Positions 1-6,015 of a stretch of DNA of 7,279 nucleotides are shown piece by piece; position 1 is the first letter of the stretch; each line of letters begins with the position of its first letter. The position numbers and the translations under genes were made by a program. The stretch spans positions 1-7,279 of the forward strand of contig URWQ01000071.1 of the NCBI GenBank assembly GCA_900551635.1. Reading direction: 5' to 3'. This stretch comes from an uncultured Collinsella sp. (lineage in GTDB: Bacteria; Actinomycetota; Coriobacteriia; Coriobacteriales; Coriobacteriaceae). The notes beneath the pieces are model-generated. The model saw only the letters and a program-made list of their open reading frames with translations, was not told the DNA's origin and made no database searches.

Positions 1-82
1 GCCCACCATGGCGCAGGCCGGCGGCAAGAACCCCGACGGCATCGACGACGCCCTGGAAATCGCCCGCAACATGATCCTGTAG
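1..82 (+). CDS. alaS: Alanyl-tRNA synthetase, C-terminal end (partial)
   Basis: This is the 3' end of a gene entering from the left; complete codons begin at base 2 and end with TAG at 80-82, giving 26 residues. The tail begins PTMAQAGGKNPDGIDDAL and ends in a short helix. It matches the closing DHHA1/C-Ala segment of alanyl-tRNA synthetases, which ends in a GGGRPxMAQAGG motif followed by a short helix. The enzyme charges tRNA-Ala in the cytoplasm and is essential. Only the extreme C-terminus is visible, so the assignment rests on this one motif. A terminator follows within 30 bases, so alaS is transcriptionally separate from the modification genes downstream. Confidence 0.85.
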   Translation, partial: PTMAQAGGKNPDGIDDALEIARNMIL

Positions 83-106
83 CGGCGCGGAGGGGCCCGA
101 CCGCAT

Positions 107-137
107 GAGGGGCGCGGCATTGCCTCGCCCCTCTTTT
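107..137 (+). terminator. Intrinsic terminator of alaS
   Basis: A perfect 8-bp GC-rich stem (GAGGGGCG at 107-114 pairing with CGCCCCTC at 126-133) encloses an 11-base loop and is followed directly by TTTT (134-137). It lies 25 bases after the alaS stop. It should end the alaS transcript and insulate the modification operon. Confidence 0.85.
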
Positions 138-196
138 GCGTTTCGGAACATACAAGCCGTGCATTGCTTGAGAGAATCTCATTGAATGCTGATCGT

Positions 197-230
197 GTCG
201 GTATAAATGTCGGTATAAATGTCGGTATAA
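197..230. repeat. 12-bp tandem repeat, about 2.8 units
   Basis: The unit GTCGGTATAAAT occurs perfectly at 197-208 and 209-220, and a third copy at 221-230 matches for its first 10 bases. Each unit contains a TATAA core, so -10-like hexamers recur every 12 bases at 202, 214 and 226. No well-placed -35 box was found for them. The array lies between the alaS terminator and the hsdM promoter. It could be a set of protein-binding sites, one per roughly helical turn, or a slippage-prone repeat that tunes expression; the sequence does not decide between these. Confidence 0.8.
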
Positions 231-264
231 CCGCGCCGCTTCCAGATGCGTTGCTCCGACTGAT

Positions 265-290
265 GCTAACGCTGTGATAAAAGCGTTAGC
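265..290. promoter_or_regulatory. Perfect 9-bp inverted repeat at the hsdM promoter, probable operator
   Basis: GCTAACGCT (265-273) and AGCGTTAGC (282-290) are exact reverse complements separated by 8 bases (GTGATAAA). The right arm ends on the base before a consensus TATAAT, and the left arm covers the place where a -35 box would be. There is no T-run, so it is unlikely to be a terminator. A dimeric regulator bound here would occupy the whole -35/-10 spacer. No obvious regulator gene is adjacent; the nearest one in the window is the XRE gene near the right end. Confidence 0.6.
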
Positions 291-296
291 TATAAT
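291..296 (+). promoter_or_regulatory. -10 box of the hsdM promoter
   Basis: A perfect TATAAT hexamer lies 34 bases before the hsdM ATG, which would give a short leader of about 28 bases. The matching -35 position (about 268-273) reads AACGCT and is far from TTGACA. The promoter is therefore either weak or activator-dependent, which fits the dyad occupying that position. Confidence 0.6.
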
Positions 297-330
297 GAAA
301 TGATCTGTGCACCATTCGAAAGGGAACGGA

Positions 331-2841
331 ATGAACAAGCAACAGCTCGCCGCGAAAATCTGGGAATCGGCCAACCGCATGCGGGGCAAGGTGGATGCGA
401 GCGAGTACAAGGATTTCATTCTGGGCTTCATCTTCTACAAGTACCTCTCCGAGAAGGAGGAGCAGTTCTTCCTGGGCGAGGGTATGACGGCCGCTGATAT
501 GGAGCAGCTGGTGGAAGAGGACGAGGAGACCGTAGGCTATGCTCAGAATCATCTGGGCTATTTCATCTCCTATCAGAACCTGTTCTCCACTTGGGTCCAG
601 GCCGGCAATGATTTCGCTGTGTCGCAGGTGTACGAGGCACTCTCGGCCTTCAGCCGCCTTGTGAGCCCCCTTTACAAAAACGTGTTCGACGGCATCTTCA
701 TCACGCTACAGACGGGACTGAGCAAGCTCGGCGACAATACAGGGTCGCAGACGAAAGCCGTGCGCGATCTCGTCCATCTCATTCAGACCATCCCCATGAG
801 CACGCACCAAGATTACGATGTGCTGGGCTACATCTACGAGGAACTCATCTCGAAGTTCGCCTCTAACGCCGGCAAGAAAGCCGGCGAGTTCTACACCCCC
901 CACGAGGTGTCGGTGCTCATGGCGGATATCGTCGCTCATCATTTGCGGAGCCAGGACACGATTCGTATCTACGACCCCACGAGCGGCTCTGGTTCGCTGC
1001 TCATCACCATCGGCGATGCGGTGAAGCGTCGCATGGGGGATGCGGACGGCATCGCCTACTACGCCCAGGAGCTCAATCAGTCCACCTACAACCTCACGCG
1101 CATGAACCTCGTCATGCGGGGCATCAAGCCGTCTAACATTACGGTGCGCAACGGCGATACTTTGGAAGAAGACTGGCCCTACTTCGACGATTCGGATCCA
1201 TCGGGCACCTACGACCCGCTCTACGTGGACGCGGTGGTTTCCAATCCGCCCTACTCGCAGCGGTGGGAGCCGGAGGGCAAGGAGAACGACATCCGATTCG
1301 CCTATGGCGTCGCCCCTCGCTCGAAGGCGGACTACGCGTTTCTGCTGCATGACCTGTACCATCTGAAGCCCTCCGGCATCATGTGCATCGTCTTGCCCCA
1401 CGGCGTCCTATTCCGTGGGGGAGAGGAGGGAGCGATCCGTCGCAGCCTCATCGAGAACGACAAGATCGCCGCCATCATCGGGTTGCCGGCCAACATCTTC
1501 TTCGGAACGGGCATCCCCACCATCATCATGGTGTTACGTCAGAAGCGCGACGAGAGCGACGTGCTCATCGTCGACGCCTCGAAGGACTTCGAGAAAGTGG
1601 GGAAGAACAACCAGCTGCGCTCCTCGGATATCCGCCGCATTGTCGATACGGTTACGGCTCGTCGGACGATCGAGGGCTACTCGCGCCTTGTGGGAAAGGA
1701 CGAGATACGCGCCAACGATTACAACTTGAATATCCCGCGCTACGTGGATTCCTCTGAGCTTACGGAAACGTGGGACTTGTATGCGTCGATGTTCGGCGGC
1801 ATTCCGGTTCAGGAAATTGACGCCCTAAGCAAGTATTGGGAGGCGCTTCCCGGCCTTCGTGAGGCGCTGTTTACGGCCAACAATGGCCATTGCGCTCGGA
1901 TGGCGTGCGAGGACGTAGCCGATGCAATTCAGGGGAATGAGGCGGTCGAAGGCTACGTTGCCCGCTACCACGCAGAGTTCTCTGGGTTGCGCCGTCAGCT
2001 CGTGGCGACGCTCATCGGCAACTGGCAGCGGGTGGACGCACCGAGCGCGGAGGCTGCGGTGGCCGATGAGGTGTTCAAGCTCGTGGAACCGTTTACTCTG
2101 GTTGATAAATATGACGCTTATCAGGCGCTTGATGATGCTTGGGGCGTTATTGCCGCCGATTTGGAAATGCTGCAAACGGAAGGTTTCGACGCTGCGAGGA
2201 AGGTCGATCCGGAATACGTCATCAAGAAGAAGAGCGGCAAAGACGTTGAGGTGCAGGACGGATGGAAGGGCCATATCCTGCCGTTCTCTCTTGTACAAGA
2301 CGCGCTCTTGAGTGTGGAAGCCGAGCAGTTGCGTGATTTGCAGGATGAGATGAGCCACTTGAATGGCGAGTGCGAGAGCTTGCAAGAGGAGCTGCCCTGC
2401 GAGGACGCCGAAGAGGGCGATGCCGACGATTCGTGCGATTTGGCCGAGGAGGAAATCGCGGCGAAGCGGAATGAGCTCGCGGCCCTTCAGAAGAAGCTAA
2501 AGAGCTTGAAGAAGGATGCCAAAGCTCAGGAGTCGGCCCTCGAAGAGAAGACCCGCGAGACCATTGAGGCGCTGACCGACGAGCAGGTGTACGAGCTGCT
2601 CGAGTCCAAATGGGTAGAGCCCCTCATGGATGATCTGAACGCGCTGCCGCAAGTGTCTATTGAGGGTCTTATCAAGAAAGTGAACGCGCTGGAAGAGAAA
2701 TACAAAGACACCTATGCCGATGTGGCAGAGCAGATCAGCGAAGCCGAAAGAGAGCTGGATGCAATGCTCGGCCAGCTTGTGGGTGACGAGTTCGACATGC
2801 TCGGCATCGCGGAACTGCGTAAGCTTTTGGGCGGTGAGTAA
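331..2841 (+). CDS. hsdM: Type I restriction-modification system DNA adenine methyltransferase subunit M
   Basis: This is the modification subunit of a type I system. It transfers a methyl group from S-adenosylmethionine to N6 of adenine at sites chosen by HsdS, working as an M2S1-type complex. The ATG at 331 is preferred (836 aa) because AAAGGG lies 6 bases upstream; an in-frame GTG at 307 would add 8 residues with a poorer site. Residues 1 to about 160 form the helical HsdM N-terminal domain (KDFILGFIFYKYLSEKEE). The methyltransferase core follows, with SAM-binding motif I DPTSGSGS near residues 215-222 and catalytic NPPY at 305-308. The protein is much longer than the classical roughly 500-aa HsdM: residues from about 660 on are acidic and strongly coiled-coil. 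All visible motifs are intact, so the enzyme should be active if it has an HsdS partner. It is translationally linked to hsdS, one base downstream. No hsdR is in the window. Confidence 0.93.
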   Translation: MNKQQLAAKIWESANRMRGKVDASEYKDFILGFIFYKYLSEKEEQFFLGEGMTAADMEQLVEEDEETVGYAQNHLGYFISYQNLFSTWVQAGNDFAVSQVYEALSAFSRLVSPLYKNVFDGIFITLQTGLSKLGDNTGSQTKAVRDLVHLIQTIPMSTHQDYDVLGYIYEELISKFASNAGKKAGEFYTPHEVSVLMADIVAHHLRSQDTIRIYDPTSGSGSLLITIGDAVKRRMGDADGIAYYAQELNQSTYNLTRMNLVMRGIKPSNITVRNGDTLEEDWPYFDDSDPSGTYDPLYVDAVVSNPPYSQRWEPEGKENDIRFAYGVAPRSKADYAFLLHDLYHLKPSGIMCIVLPHGVLFRGGEEGAIRRSLIENDKIAAIIGLPANIFFGTGIPTIIMVLRQKRDESDVLIVDASKDFEKVGKNNQLRSSDIRRIVDTVTARRTIEGYSRLVGKDEIRANDYNLNIPRYVDSSELTETWDLYASMFGGIPVQEIDALSKYWEALPGLREALFTANNGHCARMACEDVADAIQGNEAVEGYVARYHAEFSGLRRQLVATLIGNWQRVDAPSAEAAVADEVFKLVEPFTLVDKYDAYQALDDAWGVIAADLEMLQTEGFDAARKVDPEYVIKKKSGKDVEVQDGWKGHILPFSLVQDALLSVEAEQLRDLQDEMSHLNGECESLQEELPCEDAEEGDADDSCDLAEEEIAAKRNELAALQKKLKSLKKDAKAQESALEEKTRETIEALTDEQVYELLESKWVEPLMDDLNALPQVSIEGLIKKVNALEEKYKDTYADVAEQISEAERELDAMLGQLVGDEFDMLGIAELRKLLGGE

Positions 2842-2842
2842 C

Positions 2843-3364
2843 ATGGAAGAGCAGCGTAAGTCCGAAAACGCCCTCGTCCCCGCCCTCCGCTTCGAAGGAT
2901 TCAGCGACCCTTGGGAACAGCGTAGGTTGGGGGAAGTGGTTGATGTTCGCAGTGGAAGAGACTACAAGCATTTGAAACCAGGCTTGATTCCGGTTTACGG
3001 GACAGGCGGTTTGATGACGTACGTCAACGAAGCTCTTTCAAAAAACGAAGATGCCATCGGGATCGGGCGAAAAGGAACGATCGATCAGCCCTACAAGCTT
3101 TATGCGCCATTTTGGACGGTTGACACGCTGTTTTATGCAATTCCGAAAATTGGAATAGATATCGAATTCGCACTAAGCTGCTTTCTACGAATCAATTGGA
3201 AAGCGAAAGATGAATCGACCGGATTACCCAGTTTGTCGAAGAGCGCGATCAACGATACTCGAATTCTGCTGCCGGACGCGCGCGAGCAATCCCGCATCGG
3301 AACGCTCTTCTCCAAGCTCGACTCGCTCATCGCCCTTCATCAGCGTGAGCGTGCGGGGGTCTAG
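2843..3364 (+). CDS. hsdS: Half-length type I specificity subunit HsdS with one target-recognition domain
   Basis: HsdS recognises the target DNA sequence for HsdM. The ATG is one base after the hsdM stop, with GGTGAG (2833-2838) inside the end of hsdM as ribosome site. The 173-aa product starts with the typical WEQRRLGEVVDVRSG (24-38), has one target-recognition domain (about 39-145), and ends in the conserved helical segment EQSRIGTLFSKLDSLIALHQRE (148-169) plus RAGV. A full HsdS has two recognition domains and about 400 aa, so this is one half. Truncated subunits of this kind can dimerise and read a palindromic bipartite site, as known for NgoAV, so it need not be dead. Its 3' end carries one arm of a 17-bp inverted repeat, and its TAG overlaps the convergent recombinase stop. 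The recognition domain (about 2930-3270) is visibly richer in A/T than hsdM, as expected of swapped cassettes. It is either a phase-variable or a truncated allele. Confidence 0.85.
   Translation: MEEQRKSENALVPALRFEGFSDPWEQRRLGEVVDVRSGRDYKHLKPGLIPVYGTGGLMTYVNEALSKNEDAIGIGRKGTIDQPYKLYAPFWTVDTLFYAIPKIGIDIEFALSCFLRINWKAKDESTGLPSLSKSAINDTRILLPDAREQSRIGTLFSKLDSLIALHQRERAGV
3334..3350 (+). repeat. Left arm of the 17-bp inverted repeat, probable recombination site inside hsdS
   Basis: CCTTCATCAGCGTGAGC is the exact reverse complement of 4325-4341. It spans the hsdS codons for L-H-Q-R-E near the C-terminus, in the conserved helix of HsdS. The two copies enclose 974 bases holding the recombinase gene. 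A perfect 17-mer inverted match is unlikely by chance in a window of this size, and its placement around a recombinase strengthens it as a crossover site. Confidence 0.75.
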
Positions 3365-4287
3365 ATGAGGCTGGAGATTGAGCGCATCACGAGGTCGACA
3401 TCCTGGTTCTCTAGCTCTTGGATGATGTGCAGGTAGGTCTTCTGGGTGGTATTCATGCTGGCGTGTCCGAGACGCTTGGCGACGCTGGCGATGGAGACGC
3501 CAGCGAACAGGAGCAGCGATGCATGGGTATGGCGCAGCCCGTGCACGGAGATGACGGGGACGCCGGCGCGCTTGCAGTGGCGTTCCAGCACGCTGTTCGC
3601 GGTGGAGTTGTAGACCTTCCCCTCCACGAAAATCGGCTCATCGTGGGGAAGCCTTTTGGTGAGTTCGGAAAACTGGATGACCAGCTGCCAATCGAGCTGC
3701 ACCTTGCGCACGGAAGATCGGTTTTTCGTGGGGACGAAGCCAGTTCCCGTCTTGTAGTCCCAGGTCTTGTTGACCGAGACGACTTGGCGGCTGAACTCGA
3801 AGTCGTCGGGTGTCAGCGCAATGGCCTCGGAGAACCGCAGCCCCGTTTTCGCAATGAGGAGGATGAGCCAGTCCCAGCTCACCTCGGGCCCCAGGTCGAG
3901 GTCGTTCAGAAGCCGGTGCAGCTCGAATTGGTTGAGGTACTTCTGCTTCTTGGCGCGCGGGGATTTGCCCTTAATGATGGCCTTGCGCGTTGGGTCGCGC
4001 TCTACCAGACCCTCATCGACAGCATCGAGGACGGCGCCCTTCAGCTGATGGTGGAAATCCATTGTCGTCTGCCGTTCGTGGCTGACGGCATAGTCGTTCA
4101 GCAGCTTCTGATAGGTGATGCGGTTGAGTTCCGCGAGGGTCAGCAGGGGAATGAGCCGTTGCAGCCAAGCGCAGGTGAGCCGGTACTTGCTGAGCGTGAC
4201 ATCGCGCACGGCCCCTTCCTTATACATGGCCACCCACTGCTGGTAATAGTCGCAGAACGTGTCGTTGGGCGTGAGTTCGTTGAGCAT
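3361..4287 (-). CDS. Tyrosine recombinase (site-specific integrase) of the hsdS-shuffling type
   Basis: This 308-aa tyrosine recombinase cuts and rejoins DNA at short sites through a 3'-phosphotyrosine intermediate. The ATG at 4287 has AGAAAGGA upstream at good spacing. Residues about 8-95 are the helical SAM-like/core-binding domain (DYYQQWVAMYKEG). The catalytic domain shows the complete set: R151 (TGLRFSEAI), K188 (PTKNRSSVRK), H249 and R252 (HGLRHTHAS), H275 (RLGHASMNTTQ) and nucleophile Y285 (TYLHI). From memory, the sequence (GLVERDPTRKAIIKGK, QELENQDVDLVMRS) closely resembles integrases next to phase-variable type I hsdS genes in lactobacilli and related gut bacteria. It converges on hsdS with overlapping stops and is flanked by a 17-bp inverted repeat, so it would invert the segment that carries itself. 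A phage or ICE integrase is the alternative, but no other phage or conjugation genes are seen. Confidence 0.92.
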   Translation of the reverse strand: MLNELTPNDTFCDYYQQWVAMYKEGAVRDVTLSKYRLTCAWLQRLIPLLTLAELNRITYQKLLNDYAVSHERQTTMDFHHQLKGAVLDAVDEGLVERDPTRKAIIKGKSPRAKKQKYLNQFELHRLLNDLDLGPEVSWDWLILLIAKTGLRFSEAIALTPDDFEFSRQVVSVNKTWDYKTGTGFVPTKNRSSVRKVQLDWQLVIQFSELTKRLPHDEPIFVEGKVYNSTANSVLERHCKRAGVPVISVHGLRHTHASLLLFAGVSIASVAKRLGHASMNTTQKTYLHIIQELENQDVDLVMRSISSLI

Positions 4288-4324
4288 TGCTGGGTTCCTT
4301 TCTGCGTTTTTGGTTCGTTTGAGG

Positions 4325-4341
4325 GCTCACGCTGATGAAGG
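4325..4341 (-). repeat. Right arm of the 17-bp inverted repeat, upstream of the recombinase
   Basis: GCTCACGCTGATGAAGG is the exact reverse complement of the hsdS copy at 3334-3350 and lies 38 bases upstream of the recombinase start codon. Beyond it, GGCGATGAG at 4356-4364 is the reverse complement of CTCATCGCC, which in hsdS (3326-3334) directly precedes the core of the repeat. The hsdS similarity therefore continues outside the repeat but is broken by 15 extra bases (4341-4355), which suggests a decayed hsdS partner. Confidence 0.75.
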
Positions 4342-4447
4342 TTCCCTAAGAATACGGCGATGAGACAAGTTGTTTGTCGCCGACAGAGGTTGTTTCTGCA
4401 CGAGATCGCGAGTTATAAGCGTCTCGGGAAGTTTGGGAAGCGGCATT

Positions 4448-4483
4448 TTGACAATAACATATCGAATAACAATATCCTATAAG
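4448..4483 (+). promoter_or_regulatory. AT-rich segment with a possible rightward promoter and a 12-bp-spaced repeat
   Basis: A perfect TTGACA at 4448-4453 is followed 17 bases later by AATATC (4471-4476), a poor -10; a better TATAAG (4478-4483) is too far away. AATAACA occurs twice, at 4453-4459 and 4465-4471, with a 12-base period. The block is much richer in A/T than its surroundings and ends 17 bases before the IS element. It might have driven a gene to the right before the IS arrived, or may now feed the transposase. Otherwise the 213 bases between the recombinase and the IS hold only the right inverted-repeat arm and no convincing gene. Confidence 0.3.
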
Positions 4484-4500
4484 AGCTATCGCTTCTTGGT

Positions 4501-4528
4501 GGGGGGTGCGGACTCCAAGTTGGACACC
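4501..4528 (+). repeat. IS3 element left terminal inverted repeat
   Basis: It starts GGGGGGTGCGGAC and ends TTGGACACC. The outer 13 bases are identical to the reverse complement of the right end; a 6-base stretch in the middle diverges and TTGGACA is shared again. It is the expected transposase-binding end. Confidence 0.8.
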
Positions 4529-4537
4529 CAGGTGTCC
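4522..4537 (+). promoter_or_regulatory. Hairpin in the IS leader just before the transposase ribosome site
   Basis: GGACACC (4522-4528) pairs perfectly with GGTGTCC (4531-4537) across a 2-base loop, directly before the ribosome site GGAAGGGAG (4538-4546) and the ATG at 4552. In several IS elements a hairpin of this kind limits transposase made from read-through transcripts. That role here is inference. Confidence 0.4.
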
Positions 4538-4551
4538 GGAAGGGAGTTCGA

Positions 4552-6012
4552 ATGTACGACAAGAGGGCCAAGCAGGATGCGCTGGATCTGTGGTTCTCGA
4601 TGCCCGGCGAGATGTCCGTGGATGACTTCGCCGCCGAGCTGGGGTACCCTTCGGGCAGCACGCTGCGCAACTGGATCAAGGCGGATCCCAGGCACGACCC
4701 CGACAAGTGCCAGTACCGCTCCAAGCCCGTGCTCCCCAAGCTCGAGGCGATAAGGCGCGTGGCCGAGGGGGCGACCGCCGCCCAGGCGGCCCGGGAGACG
4801 GGGCTGACCCCCCAGCAGGTGCGCTACAGCGTGGGAAGGTACGCCCGAGGGGGCACGGCGGCGCTGCTGCCGGCGCCCGCGAGGAAGAGGAGGAAGGGAG
4901 AGGCCGTGGACGAGGGGAAGACCCGCCGGGCGAGCCGGCCGGCCCGCCCGATGCCCTGCGAGCAGCCGCCGGGGCTGCCGGAGGAGCTGCCCGACGACCC
5001 GGCGGCGCTCAAGGCGATCATCGCCGACCTGGAGCTCAGCAACGCCGCGCTCAGGGAGGTGTTGGCCGTCCTAAAAGCAGGGGCGCCGGCCCTCACCAAC
5101 GCTGAGGCGGCCGGCTGCGCCTCCAGGCTCGAGGGCGCCTTCGGCGCCGCGGCCGCCTGCGCGGCCCTGGGCCTGGCCCGCTCCACCTACTACTACCAGC
5201 TCGACGCCCTGACCTCGCCCTCCGCGCCGCCGGACGGGACGGCGGGCGAGGTCGAGCGGGCCTTCCGCGTCGACGGCAACTCGTCGAGGGGCTACCGGTT
5301 CGTGCGCGAGGTCGTGTCGCGCCGGCGCGGCCGGCCGGTGTCGGAGAAGGTGGTGCGGCGGCTCATGCGCGGGCTCGGGCTGCGCGTGTGCTACGCGCGC
5401 AGGGGGCGCTACAGCTCCTACGCCGGCGAGATCGACGCGCCCGCGCCCAACCTGCTGCTGAGGGCGGACGGCACCCACGACTTCTCCGCCGGGCGCCCCA
5501 ACGAGGCGTGGGTCAGCGACGTGACCGAGTTCCGCCTGCCCGACGACGGCCGCAAGGTGTACCTGTCGCCCGTCGTCGACCTGTTCGACGGCAAGCCCGT
5601 CGGCTGGGCCGTCGGCACCAGCCCCGACGCGCGCCTCACCGAGTCGTCCCTCGAGATGGCGTGCGCGACGCTCGGGGAGGGGGAGGCGCCCGTCGCGCAC
5701 ACCGACCGCGGCTGCCACTACCGCTGGCCCGGGTGGAAGGCCATATGCGGGCGCCACGGGCTGGCCAGGTCGATGTCGCGCAAGGGCACCAGCCCCGACA
5801 ACGCCGCCTGCGAGGGGTTCTTCGGCAACCTGAAGAACGAGTTCTTCCACGGGCGGGACTGGTCGGGATGGACGGCGGAGGCCTTCATGGAGCTGCTGGA
5901 CGGGTGGATGGCCGCCTACTCGACCGTCCGTCTAAAGGCCTTCCGGGAGGGCGGCAGGACCGTCTACGATACGATAGACAACCGCAGGAGGCGGTTGGGG
6001 CTGGCGGCGTAG
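4552..6012 (+). CDS. IS3-family transposase, single-ORF form
   Basis: This transposase catalyses DNA cleavage and strand transfer of the surrounding element. The ATG at 4552 follows GGAAGGGAG at 5 bases; the product is 486 aa. Two N-terminal helix-turn-helix segments lie at about residues 5-60 and 62-105. A basic linker and a leucine-rich helix (about 155-180, NAALREVLAVLKAG) follow, the latter as in OrfA multimerisation zippers. An HTH_21-like region (AACAALGLARSTYYYQ) leads into the integrase core. Catalytic residues are D323 (WVSDVTEF), D385 (HTDRGCHY) and E421 (SPDNAACEGFFGNLK), with exactly 35 residues between the last two: the IS3 DD(35)E signature. Most IS3 elements split this protein into orfA and orfB joined by a -1 frameshift; here it is one continuous frame. 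It appears intact and probably functional, and is closest in style to the IS150 group. Confidence 0.93.
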   Translation: MYDKRAKQDALDLWFSMPGEMSVDDFAAELGYPSGSTLRNWIKADPRHDPDKCQYRSKPVLPKLEAIRRVAEGATAAQAARETGLTPQQVRYSVGRYARGGTAALLPAPARKRRKGEAVDEGKTRRASRPARPMPCEQPPGLPEELPDDPAALKAIIADLELSNAALREVLAVLKAGAPALTNAEAAGCASRLEGAFGAAAACAALGLARSTYYYQLDALTSPSAPPDGTAGEVERAFRVDGNSSRGYRFVREVVSRRRGRPVSEKVVRRLMRGLGLRVCYARRGRYSSYAGEIDAPAPNLLLRADGTHDFSAGRPNEAWVSDVTEFRLPDDGRKVYLSPVVDLFDGKPVGWAVGTSPDARLTESSLEMACATLGEGEAPVAHTDRGCHYRWPGWKAICGRHGLARSMSRKGTSPDNAACEGFFGNLKNEFFHGRDWSGWTAEAFMELLDGWMAAYSTVRLKAFREGGRTVYDTIDNRRRRLGLAA

Positions 6013-6015
6013 GCC

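Noticed and set aside
197..230. Short repeats read as a CRISPR array
   Set aside because: The units are 12 bp, directly adjacent with no spacers, and no cas genes are present.
307..330. GTG at 307 as the hsdM start
   Set aside because: The ATG at 331 has AAAGGG at the right spacing, whereas the GTG lies too close to the probable transcription start and has no ribosome site.
706..1401. 231-aa open frame on the minus strand inside hsdM
   Set aside because: It lies wholly antisense to the conserved methyltransferase core; its residues are rich in A, V, R, H and G as expected of a reverse-frame shadow and show no motif.
3361..4287. Recombinase as the integrase of a prophage or ICE
   Set aside because: There are no other phage, relaxase or conjugation genes, no tRNA or attachment repeats at the window ends, and the inverted repeat ties it to hsdS; not fully excluded because the window is short.
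3418..4335. 305-aa open frame on the plus strand opposite the recombinase
   Set aside because: The minus-strand frame carries all tyrosine recombinase catalytic residues and a good ribosome site; the plus frame is a shadow with no recognisable family.
4360..4482. 40-codon basic open frame starting MRQVVCRRQRLFLHEIAS
   Set aside because: It has no ribosome site, overlaps the eroded hsdS trace and resembles no known family.
5071..5850. 259-aa minus-strand frame, and the 241-aa plus-strand frame at 5388-6113, inside the IS
   Set aside because: Both overlap the DD(35)E transposase; long spurious frames are expected in such GC-rich DNA and their composition (R, G, A, P repeats) is artefactual.
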